Shown piece after piece: positions 27,779-40,288 of a DNA stretch of 64,000 nucleotides. Position 1 is the stretch's first letter; each line of letters starts with the position of its first letter. Source of the stretch: Helianthus annuus (lineage: Eukaryota; Streptophyta; Magnoliopsida; Asterales; Asteraceae); the NCBI RefSeq assembly GCF_002127325.2, contig NC_035448.2, forward strand, positions 122,284,031 through 122,348,030, in the 5' to 3' direction. Under the pieces are notes generated by a model. That model worked only from the letters and a program-made list of their open reading frames with translations, ran no database searches and was not told where the DNA came from. The translations under genes and the position numbers were made by a program.

Positions 27779-30244
27779 TGTCACACCCCCAAAATCCCAC
27801 CTGCGGAGTACTACCGCTTGGAGGCGTGACTGACCAGGATCCAGCCACCAATCATACTGAACAAGCATATAAGTAATTATAAAAGTTTAACCAATACGAT
27901 TGGTGTTCCAAAACAAATAAGTTTAAGTTGTAAGCGGAAGCATAAGTTTAAAGTTGTAACATAAGTTCCAAAAGTTTCAAGTTTAACATAGTCTTGTAGC
28001 AATCCCTGTCCCATAACGATCCTCCTCCATGCAAGCTCCCACTGAGTACCTATGGTCCTGCAAAGCATGTAGTAACGAGTCAACAACTAGTTGAGTGAGT
28101 TCACGGGTGGGCGTTCGTTTTAGTTGTTTCGAAAACAGTTTACTTTATCTGGCATCCTGCCGTGGGGGTTACCCCATAGTTTTTAAAAACGTGACCAGTT
28201 CGTTCCCAGTTACTCCGGCACTCCGGCCGTGGGGGCTACCCCATGTAGTTATCAGGCATTTCGGCCGTGGGGGCTACCCCATGTACATCATCTGGCTCTC
28301 CAGCCGTGGGGGCTACCCCATGTGTATACTAGACTCGTTACCGTATCGATTGCTGACTGTAGTCATGTTTATGTGCCCTGAAAACATCAATGTCTATCAT
28401 CATTGACGTGCCCCAGATCCATTAGTTCACGCCCGTCCTCTGCGGCACGGTGTGAGGCTTGTCAGACCTAAATAGCGCTATCTAACTAATGACCCGCTCG
28501 CCATTGGCCCGGCGATTAGTCGATACAAAAAGGAGGGACTTCGTGATAGAGTTTTAGTCTAGTACGTTTATCCGTCCATCCGGACGAGGAATCACATTCC
28601 TGAACCACTGACGTCCTGCCCAAGGAGGACGAGGAACCCACGTTCCTTAACCCAGTTCCCAACCCAGGGAATCCCATGCTTTGTAGAGGGTGTGAACTCA
28701 CCTCGGTTTGCTCGGCAGTTAATCACAGAAAGTCAATCAAGTCGCAAGTAGTCAATAACGTCCTATCACGGTTATCACGTATAATCAGATTCGAACCAAG
28801 TAGTGCACAAATGTTCAACACGTATGGCAGACATGTTTAATCAGTAGCAGTTCATAGGTAACAGTTAATCACATGTTCAAAGTCCAAACAGTTGGGCTCG
28901 TGATAACAGGCCCAAATAACTCATCAACAGTAGCACAGAAGTTCATAAGTCCGGCCCACTAACTAAGGCCCAAAGTGTGGTCTCGAGTCGCAACCGGACT
29001 CGCAAGCATGGTCTCGAGTCATGCTGTGTGTTGATCATGGATGGTTGCGAGTCGCAACCGGTGTCGCAACCGTAGTCTCGGTTCATCATGCTAAGGTCTC
29101 GAGTCGCAACGGGACTCGTAACCTGTGGTTTCGGCTTGTCCTGTTATGGTTGCGAGTCGCAACCGCGTGGTCTCGAGTCATCACGCTGTGGTTGCGAGTC
29201 GCAACGGGTGATTGCGAGTCGGTAAGCTGTCATTTTCACGTTCACGTGTTGATGCAGGTGTAATCAGCCAAATAGTACAATATAATCAGGCCCAAATCCG
29301 GAAATGACCAATAGAATTTCACTAACATATTTCCTAATCAGGCTATTAGTCAAATGTGGATCAAAATCACAAGGGTTTTCAATCTTCAACTATCATTCAA
29401 AGTGTTCTTCACATATTCAAAGCATATTCATCAAGTTCATAACATTTTCAACACTTATATCAACCACAACTATGAATAATCATCAAGACACTTAGCATAA
29501 CATACAACTCGGTTTTCATACAAGTCCGATTTCATGACATATGTAACCCGATTTCATGTTCATCAACATAAGTGGTTCAAACTTCATTTAGACACAACAT
29601 ATCACATCTTGCCATATAATATATGTTAACCGGTTATCAACATGGCGCATATTAGAATCATCATAAACATCAAGAACATCATGTAATCTCTAACTATAGA
29701 CATCATCTTATGCATACATCCATTCAAGCACAAACACAACAAAAATTAACCATAAAAATACTAACCGGTTATGGGTTTCGAGGGTGTGTGAAAAGCTTCC
29801 AAGCCGGGTGTGTGTGTGTGAGCCGATCCAAGTCCAAAGATCCAAGAATGATGAAGTGTTTGTGTTCTTAGGTTTAGAGAGAGAAGTAGGAGGGTGTGTG
29901 TGTGTTCTAATGTTCAACAAATGGTAAAAACTAACTAAGGTGGTGTATATATAGTCAAGTTCCAAGTGTGCACCCTTAGTGGGTTTCGAGTGGGGGTTCA
30001 CGGCCCAAAGGCCCAACCGGCCACTAGGTTCTCGGCCCAAGTCCACTCGAGACCTCATGGTCTCGAGTCGGGTTCTTTGTTCTCGGGTTGGGTTCTCGGT
30101 TCACATAAAACACGTACACATATATATACAAATGCACACATAACAAAGCACTTATCACATAAAAAGGTTCACGTTATCATTTTAACTAGTCACATAACGT
30201 ACAAGCAAGTTACAACGAAAGGTTCTAGATTTCGGGTTGTCACA
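27779..30244 (-). repeat. T2 LTR (3' LTR in element orientation)
   Basis: It begins TGTCACACCCC and ends TTTCGGGTTGTCACA on the plus strand. It holds four copies of a unit with GCCGTGGGGGCTACCCCAT between about 28,150 and 28,325. A second array of GAGTCGCAAC-type words lies at about 28,978-29,230, including the palindromic GGTTGCGAGTCGCAACC. On the minus strand a TATA-like stretch lies near 29,946-29,955. There is no host coding sequence. Confidence 0.94.
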
Positions 30245-30362
30245 TCATCCCCAAGTTGAAAGAAATTTCGTCCCGAAATTTGATGGCACTCACTGAGGAA
30301 GCTAGTTAGGTTGCAAGGTTTTCCCGGTTTTCCTGGGGTGTCACATCCACCCCCCGTTGATC
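30245..30362 (-). other. T2 polypurine tract in use, plus a second unused tract
   Basis: The LTR edge at 30,244 abuts the minus-strand purine run ACTTGGGGATGA (30,245-30,257). A second run, ACGGGGGGTGGA, abuts another TGTCACA at 30,339-30,345, exactly where the LTR of T1 ends. T2 therefore begins U3 101 bp further in than T1-type elements. Confidence 0.8.
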
Positions 30363-33300
30363 TGGAATTTCGTCCCGAAATTCCGTAGCTTCAGCCTCAG
30401 TAGCGTTTGTACTGTTCTCAAACAGTTGGGGATACTTTTGTTTCATCCGATCTTCGCGCTCCCAGGTAAACTCTGGGCCGCGACGTGAGTTCCAACGAAC
30501 TCGAACAAGAGGTATTCTAGTGCTCTTGAGGACCTTAACATCCCGGTCCGTGATCTCGACAGGTTCTTCGACGAATTTCAACTGTTCGTCGATCGTGAGT
30601 TCCTTCAGAGGAACTACGTGCGTCTCATCTGACAGACACTTCTTCAGATTCGACACATGGAAAACGTTGTGAACTGCACCGAGTTCTGTTGGTAATTTCA
30701 GTCTGTAGGCCACCTTGCCTATTTTCTCAAGAATTTCGAAAGGTCCAACGTATCGTGGGTTGAGTTTGCCGCGTTTACCAAAACGAACCACACCCTTCCA
30801 GGGTGAAACTTTGAGTAATACCCGCTCCCCAACCTGGAGCTCAAGTGGTTTCCTGCCCTTATCGGCGTAGGCTTTCTGACGGTCACGAGCGGCCGCCATG
30901 CGTTGTCGTATTTGAGCAATCCGCTCAGTAGTGTCTACCACATGTTCTGGACCAGTGATCTGACTATCCCCCACCTCTGCCCAACAGAGGGGTGACCGGC
31001 ATTTACGTCCGTACAATGCCTCAAACGGAGCAGCTTTAATGCTGGTGTGGTAGCTGTTATTATACGAGAATTCCACGAGTGGCAGATGCCTTTCCCAGCT
31101 GTTGCCAAAGTCGATTACACAAGCGCGAAGCATGTCTTCTAATGTCTGAATAGTTCGCTCGGACTGCCCGTCCGTCTGTGGGTGATACGCTGTGCTCATA
31201 TCTAAACGTGAGCCAAAAGACTTGTGCATTGCCTGCCACAGTTCCGAAGTAAAACGTGCATCTCGATCAGAGATAATAGAAGTGGGCACCCCGTGCCTCG
31301 AAACAACTTCCTTGAGGTATATTTCCGCTAGAGTGGAGAATTTATCTGTTTCTTTGATTGCCAAGAAGTGTGCGGATTTTGTGAGTCGATCCACGATCAC
31401 CCAGATAGTATCGTTCCCGCGCTGTGATCTAGGTAAGCCAGTAACGAAATCCATGGAAATTTGCTCCCATTTCCATTGTGGTATCTCTGGTTGCTGAAGT
31501 AGGCCTGAAGGTTTCTGATATTCTGTCTTGACTCGCGCACAAGTCAAACACTTGCTGACGTAGGTTGCTATGTGGGCCTTCATGCTAGGCCACCAATACG
31601 TAGTTTTAATATCGTGGTACATCTTGTCCGAACCAGGGTGTACCGAGTAGCGAGATTTGTGCGCTTCATCCATCACAAGTTCTCGTAAGTCGCCATAGAG
31701 TGGGACCCAAATGCGTCCTGTTACATAATAAGCACCGTCTTCCTTCTGTTCTAAGCGTTGCCTTGACCCGCGTAGAGCTTCAGCTCTAACGTTTTCTGGT
31801 TTCAGTGCTTCTATCTGAGCAGCTCGTATTTGCGAAGGTAGACTAGAATGTATCGTGAGTTGTAAAGCTCTTACGCGCTTAGGCGTAGTGTCCTTCCGAC
31901 TCAGGGCGTCTGCCACAACATTGGCCTTGCCCGGGTGATACCTGATAGAGCACTCGTAGTCATTCAGCAGCTCGACCCATCGTCGCTGCCGCATATTCAG
32001 TTCCTTCTGCTTGAATATGTGTTCTAAACTTCTGTGGTCGGTGTAGATGGCGCACTTGGTTCCGTACAGGTAATGCCGCCATAACTTAAGTGCAAAAACA
32101 ACAGCTCCCAGCTCTAAATCATGCGTAGTGTAGTTCTTCTCGTGAACTTTAAGTTGTCGTGAGGCGTAAGCTATGACTTTATCTCGTTGCATCAATACAC
32201 AACCAAGACCTTGAATTGATGCATCACAGTAAACCACAAAATCTTCTGTGCCCTCTGGCAGTGAAAGGATAGGTGCACTACAAAGTCTATCCTTTAGATG
32301 CTGAAAAGCTAACTCTTGTGCATTTCCCCAATGATAAACAACGCCTTTCTGTGTTAACAACGTGAGGGGCTGCGCGATCTTAGAAAAATCCTTAATGAAT
32401 CTCCTGTAATAACCTGCCAATCCCAAAAATTGGCGAATTTCCTTTGGTGTGCGAGGCGCAGGCCAGTTCTTAATAGATTCCACTTTGGATGGATCAACGT
32501 GAATCCCATCCTTGTTCACCACATGCCCTAGGAAATGGACTTCACGAAGCCAGAAGTCGCATTTCGAGAATTTTGCGTAAAGCTGTTCCTTCCGAAGGAG
32601 TTCCAAAATAAGTCGTAGATGTTGTTCGTGCTCTTCTTTGCTCTTAGAATAGATCAGGATGTCGTCGATGAAGACTATAACAAACTTGTCCAGATACGGT
32701 TTGCACACTCGATTCATCAAATCCATAAAAACTGCCGGTGCGTTCGTCAGCCCAAACGGCATGACCAGAAACTCATAGTGCCCATATCGAGTCCTAAAGG
32801 CCGTCTTAGAGACATCCTCTTCCCGAACTCTCAGCTGGTGATATCCCGATCTCAGATCGATCTTTGAATAGTAGCTCGACCCCTGCAACTGGTCGAACAA
32901 GTCGTCAATGCGCGGTAGAGGATAACGATTCTTCACAGTCACTTTGTTGAGTTCGCGATAGTCGATACACATTCTGAAGGTACCATCCTTCTTCTTCACA
33001 AATAACACTGGAGCTCCCCAAGGCGATGAGCTAGGACGAATGAAACCCTTATCCAAGAGTTCTTGTAGTTGCGTGGAGAGTTCTTCCAACTCTGATGGCG
33101 CTAAACGATAAGGTGCACGGGCTACAGGCGCGGCTCCAGGAGCTAGATCAATCTGAAACTCGACTTGGCGATGGGGCGGAAGACCAGGTAATTCCTCAGG
33201 GAATACCTCAGGATAGTCGCGTACAACCGGAAAATCTTCTAGCTTCTTCTCCTTCTCTGTGGTATCAGTAACTAAAGCCAAAATCGCAATGTGGCCCTTT

Positions 33301-35003
33301 CGTAAGCATTTCTGAGCCTTAAGAAGAGAGATGATGTTCTCAACAGCACTTCTCTTGTCGCCACGAATCATGAGAGGTTCACTACCTAGACCAGGAATAC
33401 GGACGATCTTCTCGTTGCAAAGAATCTCTGCTCGGTGTTGGGATAACCAATCCATCCCAATGACAACGTCGAAACTACCCAAGACAATAGGAATAAGATC
33501 GATAGAGAAAGTCTGGTTAGCGAGAATAAGCTGGCAACCCTTGACTACGTGTGAGGCTTCCAAACTCTTACCATTAGCTAGCTCTACAGTGTGCTTGTCG
33601 CTCAGGGGTGTAGGAGTACGCTTAAGCATCTTACTAACTTCTAGTGACACATAGCTAGTATCGGCACCCGAATCAAATAAGACTGTAACATAAAAGTCGT
33701 CGAGAAGGAACTTACCCGTCACCACGTTGGGATCATTCCTTGCTTCACCTTGACCAATCACGAACACTCGTCCCCTAGCACCATTGTTGTTGTTGTTCCC
33801 ATTGTTACCATTCCCCTGATTTTTGTTGTTGTTCTGGTTCAGTTGGGGACAATCTTTCTTGAAGTGGCCCTCAGCTCCACACTGAAAGCATCCTTTGTTG
33901 TTACCCTGCTGCTGTCGCTGGTTCTGCTGAGGTTGCTGACGATTCTGATTGACGGGGTATGCGCTTCTGCAATCCTTTGCAACATGACCAGGCTTGTTGC
34001 ATCGATGACAGTTGCCCCTGGTGCATGGCCCACTGTGGTGTAGGCTACAACGATTGCACTTGGGGTGATTTCCTTTGTATCCACCATGACTTTGACCACC
34101 AGACGACTGCTGACTGGGGCTCTTGTGATCATCTGTCTTTCTCTGCTGAGACTGAGTTTGCACTGAAGTTGAACCCCTGCTTGAAGTTCCATCCCATTTC
34201 CGTTTATCCCCACTAGAAGCACCAGAAGTAGTTGCAGCACCTATACGCTTCGGTAACTTGTTCTGCTCCACCGCTTGGTCAGTAAGACGGTGAGCCAACT
34301 GTACAACCTGCTGGATAGTAGTCAACCTTGCTGAAGTCACATGACTTTGGATCTCTGGCACCAAGCCCTTGAGATAGAGTTCGATTCGCTTGTAGGGAGG
34401 ATCCACCATAGTAGGACACAACAAGGCAAGCTCATGCGATCTCTTAGTGTATGCCTCAATCTCCGACCCCGACATCTTGAGATTGTAGAACTCATCTTCC
34501 AGTTTGTGAATGTCGTCACGACTGCAGTATTCCTCCCTGATCATTTCCTTGAAAGTTTCCCATGGGGTGGCATTGGCAGCAACCAACCCTAACATCTGCA
34601 CTTGAGCATTCCACCACGTGAGAGCCAAACCCTCGAGAGTACCAGTAGCATACTTCACCCTGCGCGCTTCAGGGCATTCACACATTTCGAACACAGACTC
34701 CAGTTTCTCAAACCAGTGTAGGAGACCTACTGCTCCCTCAGTTCCGCTAAAAGTAGTGGGTCGACAGTCCATAAAGGTCTTAAAAGTGCACACCGGTGCC
34801 TGAGCATACTGACCTAAGGTAGGTGAAAGAAAAGACAGAGCTTAACACAAAGGTTGGTTCACGAGAGTAGGATCCAAATGATCCTAGGACAATTTCGGAC
34901 TGCAGGATATACCTCCTGCGTGTGCAGCTGCGAGCGCTGCGGCAACTCGTTCGTTGATCAAAGCCGTCAACTGGGCTTGTGTCATGTTAACGCGTCCAGA
35001 CAT
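30306..35003 (-). CDS. T2 gag-pol polyprotein, open, with a 99-bp gag intron
   Basis: Exon 1 is 34,913-35,003, from [12 protein letters not shown]. The intron is 34,814-34,912 (donor GTATAT, acceptor TTAG), and exon 2 runs 34,813-30,306, giving about 1,532 aa. Without splicing a stop follows within about a dozen codons. Domains (full-length numbering, approximate): gag 40-240; CCHC knuckles near 285-315 and 340-352; protease DSGADTS near 411; RT FIDDIL near 746; RNase H YCDAS near 892; integrase H2C2 near 1,085-1,120 and DDE near 1,172, 1,214 and 1,250; chromodomain-like tail RRGPEFTWE near 1,490. No break was seen. T1 lacks the intron at the same codon. The stop (30,306-30,308) lies outside the LTR, unlike in T1. 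Confidence 0.9.
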
Positions 35004-35294
35004 GGTTCTTCATAATAAAAGCAATACGTGTGAGAGAGGTTCGCGAAAGCACGATAGTAGGACAGAGTAAGTACGCATGTGTTCAAACAACAGTAGTTAT
35101 ACTAGTCAAGCATACCATGAGCAATGTACTACGCAACTAACAAGTAGGCCATATACATACATTATATTACCTAGAACGTCGAGCCTTGCATGAGGAGCGA
35201 AGTGTCGTTGTGGACCGTTGAGCACTAAACCGGTTATAGTCTGGTTTTAACAAAAACGTTTCTCCTTTATTAAAACCAAGTTCACTATAACCAA
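35004..35294 (-). other. T2 leader between primer site and gag
   Basis: This is the untranslated leader of T2. I see no gene in it. Its sequence is alignable to the T1 leader (8,119-8,414). Confidence 0.7.
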
Positions 35295-35308
35295 TGGCTC
35301 TGATACCA
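35295..35308 (-). other. T2 primer binding site, initiator tRNA-Met
   Basis: The minus strand reads TGGTATCAGAGCCA three bases from the LTR, identical to T1. Confidence 0.9.
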
Positions 35309-35311
35309 ATC

Positions 35312-37777
35312 TGTCACACCCCCAAAATCCCACCTGCGGAGTACTACCGCTTGGAGGCGTGACTGACCAGGATCCAGCCACCAATCATACTGAACAAGCA
35401 TATAAGTAATTATAAAAGTTTAACCAATACGATTGGTGTTCCAAAACAAATAAGTTTAAGTTGTAAGCGGAAGCATAAGTTTAAAGTTGTAACATAAGTT
35501 CCAAAAGTTTCAAGTTTAACATAGTCTTGTAGCAATCCCTGTCCCACAACGATCCTCCTCCATGCAAGCTCCCACTGAGTACCTATGGTCCTGCAAAGCA
35601 TGTAGTAACGAGTCAACAACTAGTTGAGTGAGTTCACGGGTGGGCGTTCGTTTTAGTTGTTTCGAAAACAGTTTACTTTATCTGGCATCCTGCCGTGGGG
35701 GTTACCCCATAGTTTTTAAAAACGTGACCAGTTCGTTCCCAGTTACTCCGGCACTCCGGCCGTGGGGGCTACCCCATGTAGTTATCAGGCATTTCGGCCG
35801 TGGGGGCTACCCCATGTACATCATCTGGCTCTCCAGCCGTGGGGGCTACCCCATGTGTATACTAGACTCGTTACCGTATCGATTGCTGACTGTAGTCATG
35901 TTTATGTGCCCTGAAAACATCAATGTCTATCATCATTGACGTGCCCCAGATCCATTAGTTCACGCCCGTCCTCTGCGGCACGGTGTGAGGCTTGTCAGAC
36001 CTAAATAGCGCTATCTAACTAATGACCCGCTCGCCATTGGCCCGGCGATTAGTCGATACAAAAAGGAGGGACTTCGTGATAGAGTTTTAGTCTAGTACGT
36101 TTATCCGTCCATCCGGACGAGGAATCACATTCCTGAACCACTGACGTCCTGCCCAAGGAGGACGAGGAACCCACGTTCCTTAACCCAGTTCCCAACCCAG
36201 GGAATCCCATGCTTTGTAGAGGGTGTGAACTCACCTCGGTTTGCTCGGCAGTTAATCACAGAAAGTCAATCAAGTCGCAAGTAGTCAATAACGTCCTATC
36301 ACGGTTATCACGTATAATCAGATTCGAACCAAGTAGTGCACAAATGTTCAACACGTATGGCAGACATGTTTAATCAGTAGCAGTTCATAGGTAACAGTTA
36401 ATCACATGTTCAAAGTCCAAACAGTTGGGCTCGTGATAACAGGCCCAAATAACTCATCAACAGTAGCACAGAAGTTCATAAGTCCGGCCCACTAACTAAG
36501 GCCCAAAGTGTGGTCTCGAGTCGCAACCGGACTCGCAAGCATGGTCTCGAGTCATGCTGTGTGTTGATCATGGATGGTTGCGAGTCGCAACCGGTGTCGC
36601 AACCGTAGTCTCGGTTCATCATGCTAAGGTCTCGAGTCGCAACGGGACTCGTAACCTGTGGTTTCGGCTTGTCCTGTTATGGTTGCGAGTCGCAACCGCG
36701 TGGTCTCGAGTCATCACGCTGTGGTTGCGAGTCGCAACGGGTGATTGCGAGTCGGTAAGCTGTCATTTTCACGTTCACGTGTTGATGCAGGTGTAATCAG
36801 CCAAATAGTACAATATAATCAGGCCCAAATCCGGAAATGACCAATAGAATTTCACTAACATATTTCCTAATCAGGCTATTAGTCAAATGTGGATCAAAAT
36901 CACAAGGGTTTTCAATCTTCAACTATCATTCAAAGTGTTCTTCACATATTCAAAGCATATTCATCAAGTTCATAACATTTTCAACACTTATATCAACCAC
37001 AACTATGAATAATCATCAAGACACTTAGCATAACATACAACTCGGTTTTCATACAAGTCCGATTTCATGACATATGTAACCCGATTTCATGTTCATCAAC
37101 ATAAGTGGTTCAAACTTCATTTAGACACAACATATCACATCTTGCCATATAATATATGTTAACCGGTTATCAACATGGCGCATATTAGAATCATCATAAA
37201 CATCAAGAACATCATGTAATCTCTAACTATAGACATCATCTTATGCATACATCCATTCAAGCACAAACACAACAAAAATTAACCATAAAAATACTAACCG
37301 GTTATGGGTTTCGAGGGTGTGTGAAAAGCTTCCAAGCCGGGTGTGTGTGTGTGAGCCGATCCAAGTCCAAAGATCCAAGAATGATGAAGTGTTTGTGTTC
37401 TTAGGTTTAGAGAGAGAAGTAGGAGGGTGTGTGTGTGTTCTAATGTTCAACAAATGGTAAAAACTAACTAAGGTGGTGTATATATAGTCAAGTTCCAAGT
37501 GTGCACCCTTAGTGGGTTTCGAGTGGGGGTTCACGGCCCAAAGGCCCAACCGGCCACTAGGTTCTCGGCCCAAGTCCACTCGAGACCTCATGGTCTCGAG
37601 TCGGGTTCTTTGTTCTCGGGTTGGGTTCTCGGTTCACATAAAACACGTACACATATATATACAAATGCACACATAACAAAGCACTTATCACATAAAAAGG
37701 TTCACGTTATCATTTTAACTAGTCACATAACGTACAAGCAAGTTACAACGAAAGGTTCTAGATTTCGGGTTGTCACA
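35312..37777 (-). repeat. T2 LTR (5' LTR in element orientation)
   Basis: It matches 27,779-30,244 at a constant offset of 7,533, with one substitution seen (35,547). It is followed by ATACG. Confidence 0.94.
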
Positions 37778-38332
37778 ATACGAGTATCCTATGGTGAATG
37801 GGGTGATCGGGAAAGCTACCCAGGTTTCCGATATGAAATCGCGCAGAATGATGGGGTCAAAAGCTTTAAAAATGGTACTCGCCGGAAAACAATGGCGAAT
37901 TCTGTCTATCTGTGGATCAGTGAAGCAGCATCGTTCCTTCATAGAGTCTTCGATGATCCCTTGGCTCTTGAGAGGACTGTCTTTTTGTGATCCTTAGTCG
38001 GCGAGGATCTCAGCATCATTTTAGTCATGATGAGGGTAAAGAAGAAGATGAACAGAAAAAGAAAACGTAAAGGCAGAAGAGAAAGAAAGATACCTGCCTG
38101 ATCTTCGAATGTGGATTTAAAGGGAGTCTCTCTTGAATTTAAATGCAAATTGATCCCTATCCCTAACTTCAATTTATAATAATGATCTTGCAGGGCAGTC
38201 ACCTCAGTGACGTCAGATTGGTAACGGCTAGTCCTACTACAACGGCTATTTATCCGTTGGTTTGTTACGGATAAGAACGAGAAAATATAACTCGTTTATT
38301 TACATTTTTACTCCTTATATTTTGGGGGCAAT
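37778..38332 (-). pseudogene. Element A antisense gene remnant, start of exon a, and spacer
   Basis: Coding similarity to B exon a runs from 37,783 to the aligned ATG at 38,014-38,016. One base is missing near 37,970 relative to B, which shifts the frame. The spacer 38,017-38,332 ends with the polypurine tract ATTTTGGGGGCAAT. Confidence 0.7.
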
Positions 38333-39049
38333 TGTTAGGGGAGGATTTTCCTATGATCAGTGATCCTCAATTGTTGTTGGGTTTAAGGATCCTTAAGTGT
38401 GTTTGAGTTTAGGATCCTCGGAGAGTATTGTAGGATCAGGATCCAGGATCCTCATAGTGATCCTTACACTAACGATTGTCTGCTTTGAATATGGAGTTGT
38501 TTTGCAGGAGTACGTGCTTGGACTTGGTCATGGCGATATTCCTGGAGCATATTCTCTTTTATTCCGCACGTGCTTGACCATTGTGAACGTTATGGAGATC
38601 GTGGGGAGAGTGCACGAATTGCGGGTAGTTAGTTATCTTAGATTTTTACTAAATTTAAAAGGGGATAGCGAGCTAGATTAGAACACTTGGCTATTTTTGG
38701 CTACAAACACACACTCGTACTGCTCTCATCAGTTTACAACACTCTGCTCAGCGATTACACATCATTTTTACACATTTCATTCTAGTGATCCTTGTAACTA
38801 GCTCACTATCATCCGAAGTTGTAACACACATTTGGTTTAATCTAAATTGGTGATCGGTAGTTTCCATCACCCGAGGTTTTTTGTGCCGGAGATCAACTCT
38901 TGATCAAGGGCTTTTTCCTCGTATAAATCCTTGTGTCATTTGTTCATTACATTTGATTGTTATCCTAAGCATTGTTCATTGATTCAATTATCACACCTCA
39001 CACATAAAGATTTGGTTGCATTATCTTTGCTTGATTTTTGACCAAAACA
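38333..39049 (+). repeat. Element A 3' LTR
   Basis: A 717-bp LTR begins TGTTAGGGGAGG and ends TTTTTGACCAAAACA. It is related to but clearly diverged from the B LTR. Its partner lies outside the window. Confidence 0.88.
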
Positions 39050-39312
39050 GTAGCCATCTGGAAATTTGGACGAGAAAATGCTAAGAGATGAGTAGAGAAA
39101 AGTACCTGAGAATTCTGATGAAGATGGTGGTTTATCAAACAAAAAGAGAGAAGATATAGGGGCTAAATGGATAGCCATCGAGTAAAAAACGCGTGGGAAG
39201 TTGCACACTGTCATTTCAAGAGTCCAATCATATTAATTGCCTCGATTCACGAGATAAGCTTTAATATATATCCGTTGGAATTGGTATACCAACAGATATA
39301 TTTTGGGGCAAT
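39050..39312 (+). mobile_element. Internal end of outer Tat element C
   Basis: This is the stretch between the A and C LTRs, ending in a polypurine tract (TATTTTGGGGCAAT) like those of A and B. It must belong to C, into which A inserted. No reliable coding sequence is seen. Confidence 0.65.
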
Positions 39313-40053
39313 TGTTATGGGTAGTTTTCTAGACATATATCCCAACTAATAATCTGGCTTTGATTGTTTATTTGTGATCAGGATACCGGATCAGGATATT
39401 GGTAACATCCTGATACGATATCCTGGTAGTGACTAATTTAACCACGTGCAGATTAAAAGGTGCAAGTCTCTAACGTTCAAGTGGACTTCTTCTCCTCAAG
39501 ACTCGGGCAAATCAGTTGGATTATGGACGTTGAAGCTAGAAGACGTGGACTACAACGTTCACATATGGAATATTTGCTGAATCCCGGAATAATAGGCTAG
39601 TTAGTTAGTTTCTTTTACTATAAAAAGGATTGATCGGATCAGATTAGGGACACACAATCTCTCGTACACTCTTTCTCTCTAGCTGCAAACACTCACAATA
39701 CACTTACACTTGTATCGAATTTACATTGTAACACTTAGTCGATCCGTATCATATCTTGCACTGTATCCTGATATTTGAAGCACTAAGAAGAACAAGGCAG
39801 CTGCGATTGTCAGCTCCCGAGGTTTTGTGCCGGCGATCTAGGTTGATCAAGGGCTTTCCTCGTATATCCCGTGTCACCCTTTACATTTTTGCTCATTGTT
39901 TGATTGTAGATACAACTCAATATCCTGAGCCGTATCCTGAAAACTGTTTTTGCAAACAACTTAATTAGCATATTTTCAATACACATTCTTAGCACACTAC
40001 CTCATTTAACTAATTTGATCACTTAATTGCTTCTGTAATTTTTGACCAAAACA
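39313..40053 (+). repeat. Element C 3' LTR
   Basis: A 741-bp LTR begins TGTTATGGGTAG and ends TTTTTGACCAAAACA. Its 3' part (GATCAAGGGCTTTCCTCGTAT) is shared with the A and B LTRs. It uses the same word style (GGATATC, TATCCTG). It closes the retrotransposon stack. Confidence 0.82.
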
Positions 40054-40070
40054 ACAACAACAACAACAAC

Positions 40071-40149
<79 letters not shown>

Positions 40150-40187
40150 GTAATAATAATAATAATATATTAATAATAATAATAAGG
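40050..40187. repeat. AAC then AAT microsatellite
   Basis: About six AAC units pass into about forty AAT units with few interruptions, directly after the C LTR. Confidence 0.95.
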
Positions 40188-40288
40188 TAGTGCTTAACAA
40201 GATGACACTGTTAGTTTTTAACTAACAATAAGTTAGTGCTTAATAAGTTGATTAAATAGGTTAATAGTTAGCATAACATGATATAAGT

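Larger units (their letters stand above)
27779..37777 (-). mobile_element. Chromovirus-type Ty3/gypsy element T2, very young and complete
   Basis: A 9,999-bp element has two 2,466-bp LTRs and the target duplication ATACG at 27,774-27,778 and 37,778-37,782. I found a single LTR difference (28,014 T versus 35,547 C), or about 0.04%. At commonly used plant substitution rates this is in the order of 10 to 20 thousand years, barring gene conversion. It carries an initiator tRNA-Met primer site, a polypurine tract and an open gag-pol frame (after removal of a 99-bp intron). It is the best candidate here for an element that is active or was very recently active. Confidence 0.95.

Noticed and set aside
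28095..28406. Frames with GRGGYPM-like repeats in both T2 LTRs
   Set aside because: They translate the CCGTGGGGGCTACCCC array; there is no gene in the LTR.
40006..40200. Open frame rich in Tyr on the minus strand
   Set aside because: It is the translation of the AAT microsatellite and has no other protein character.
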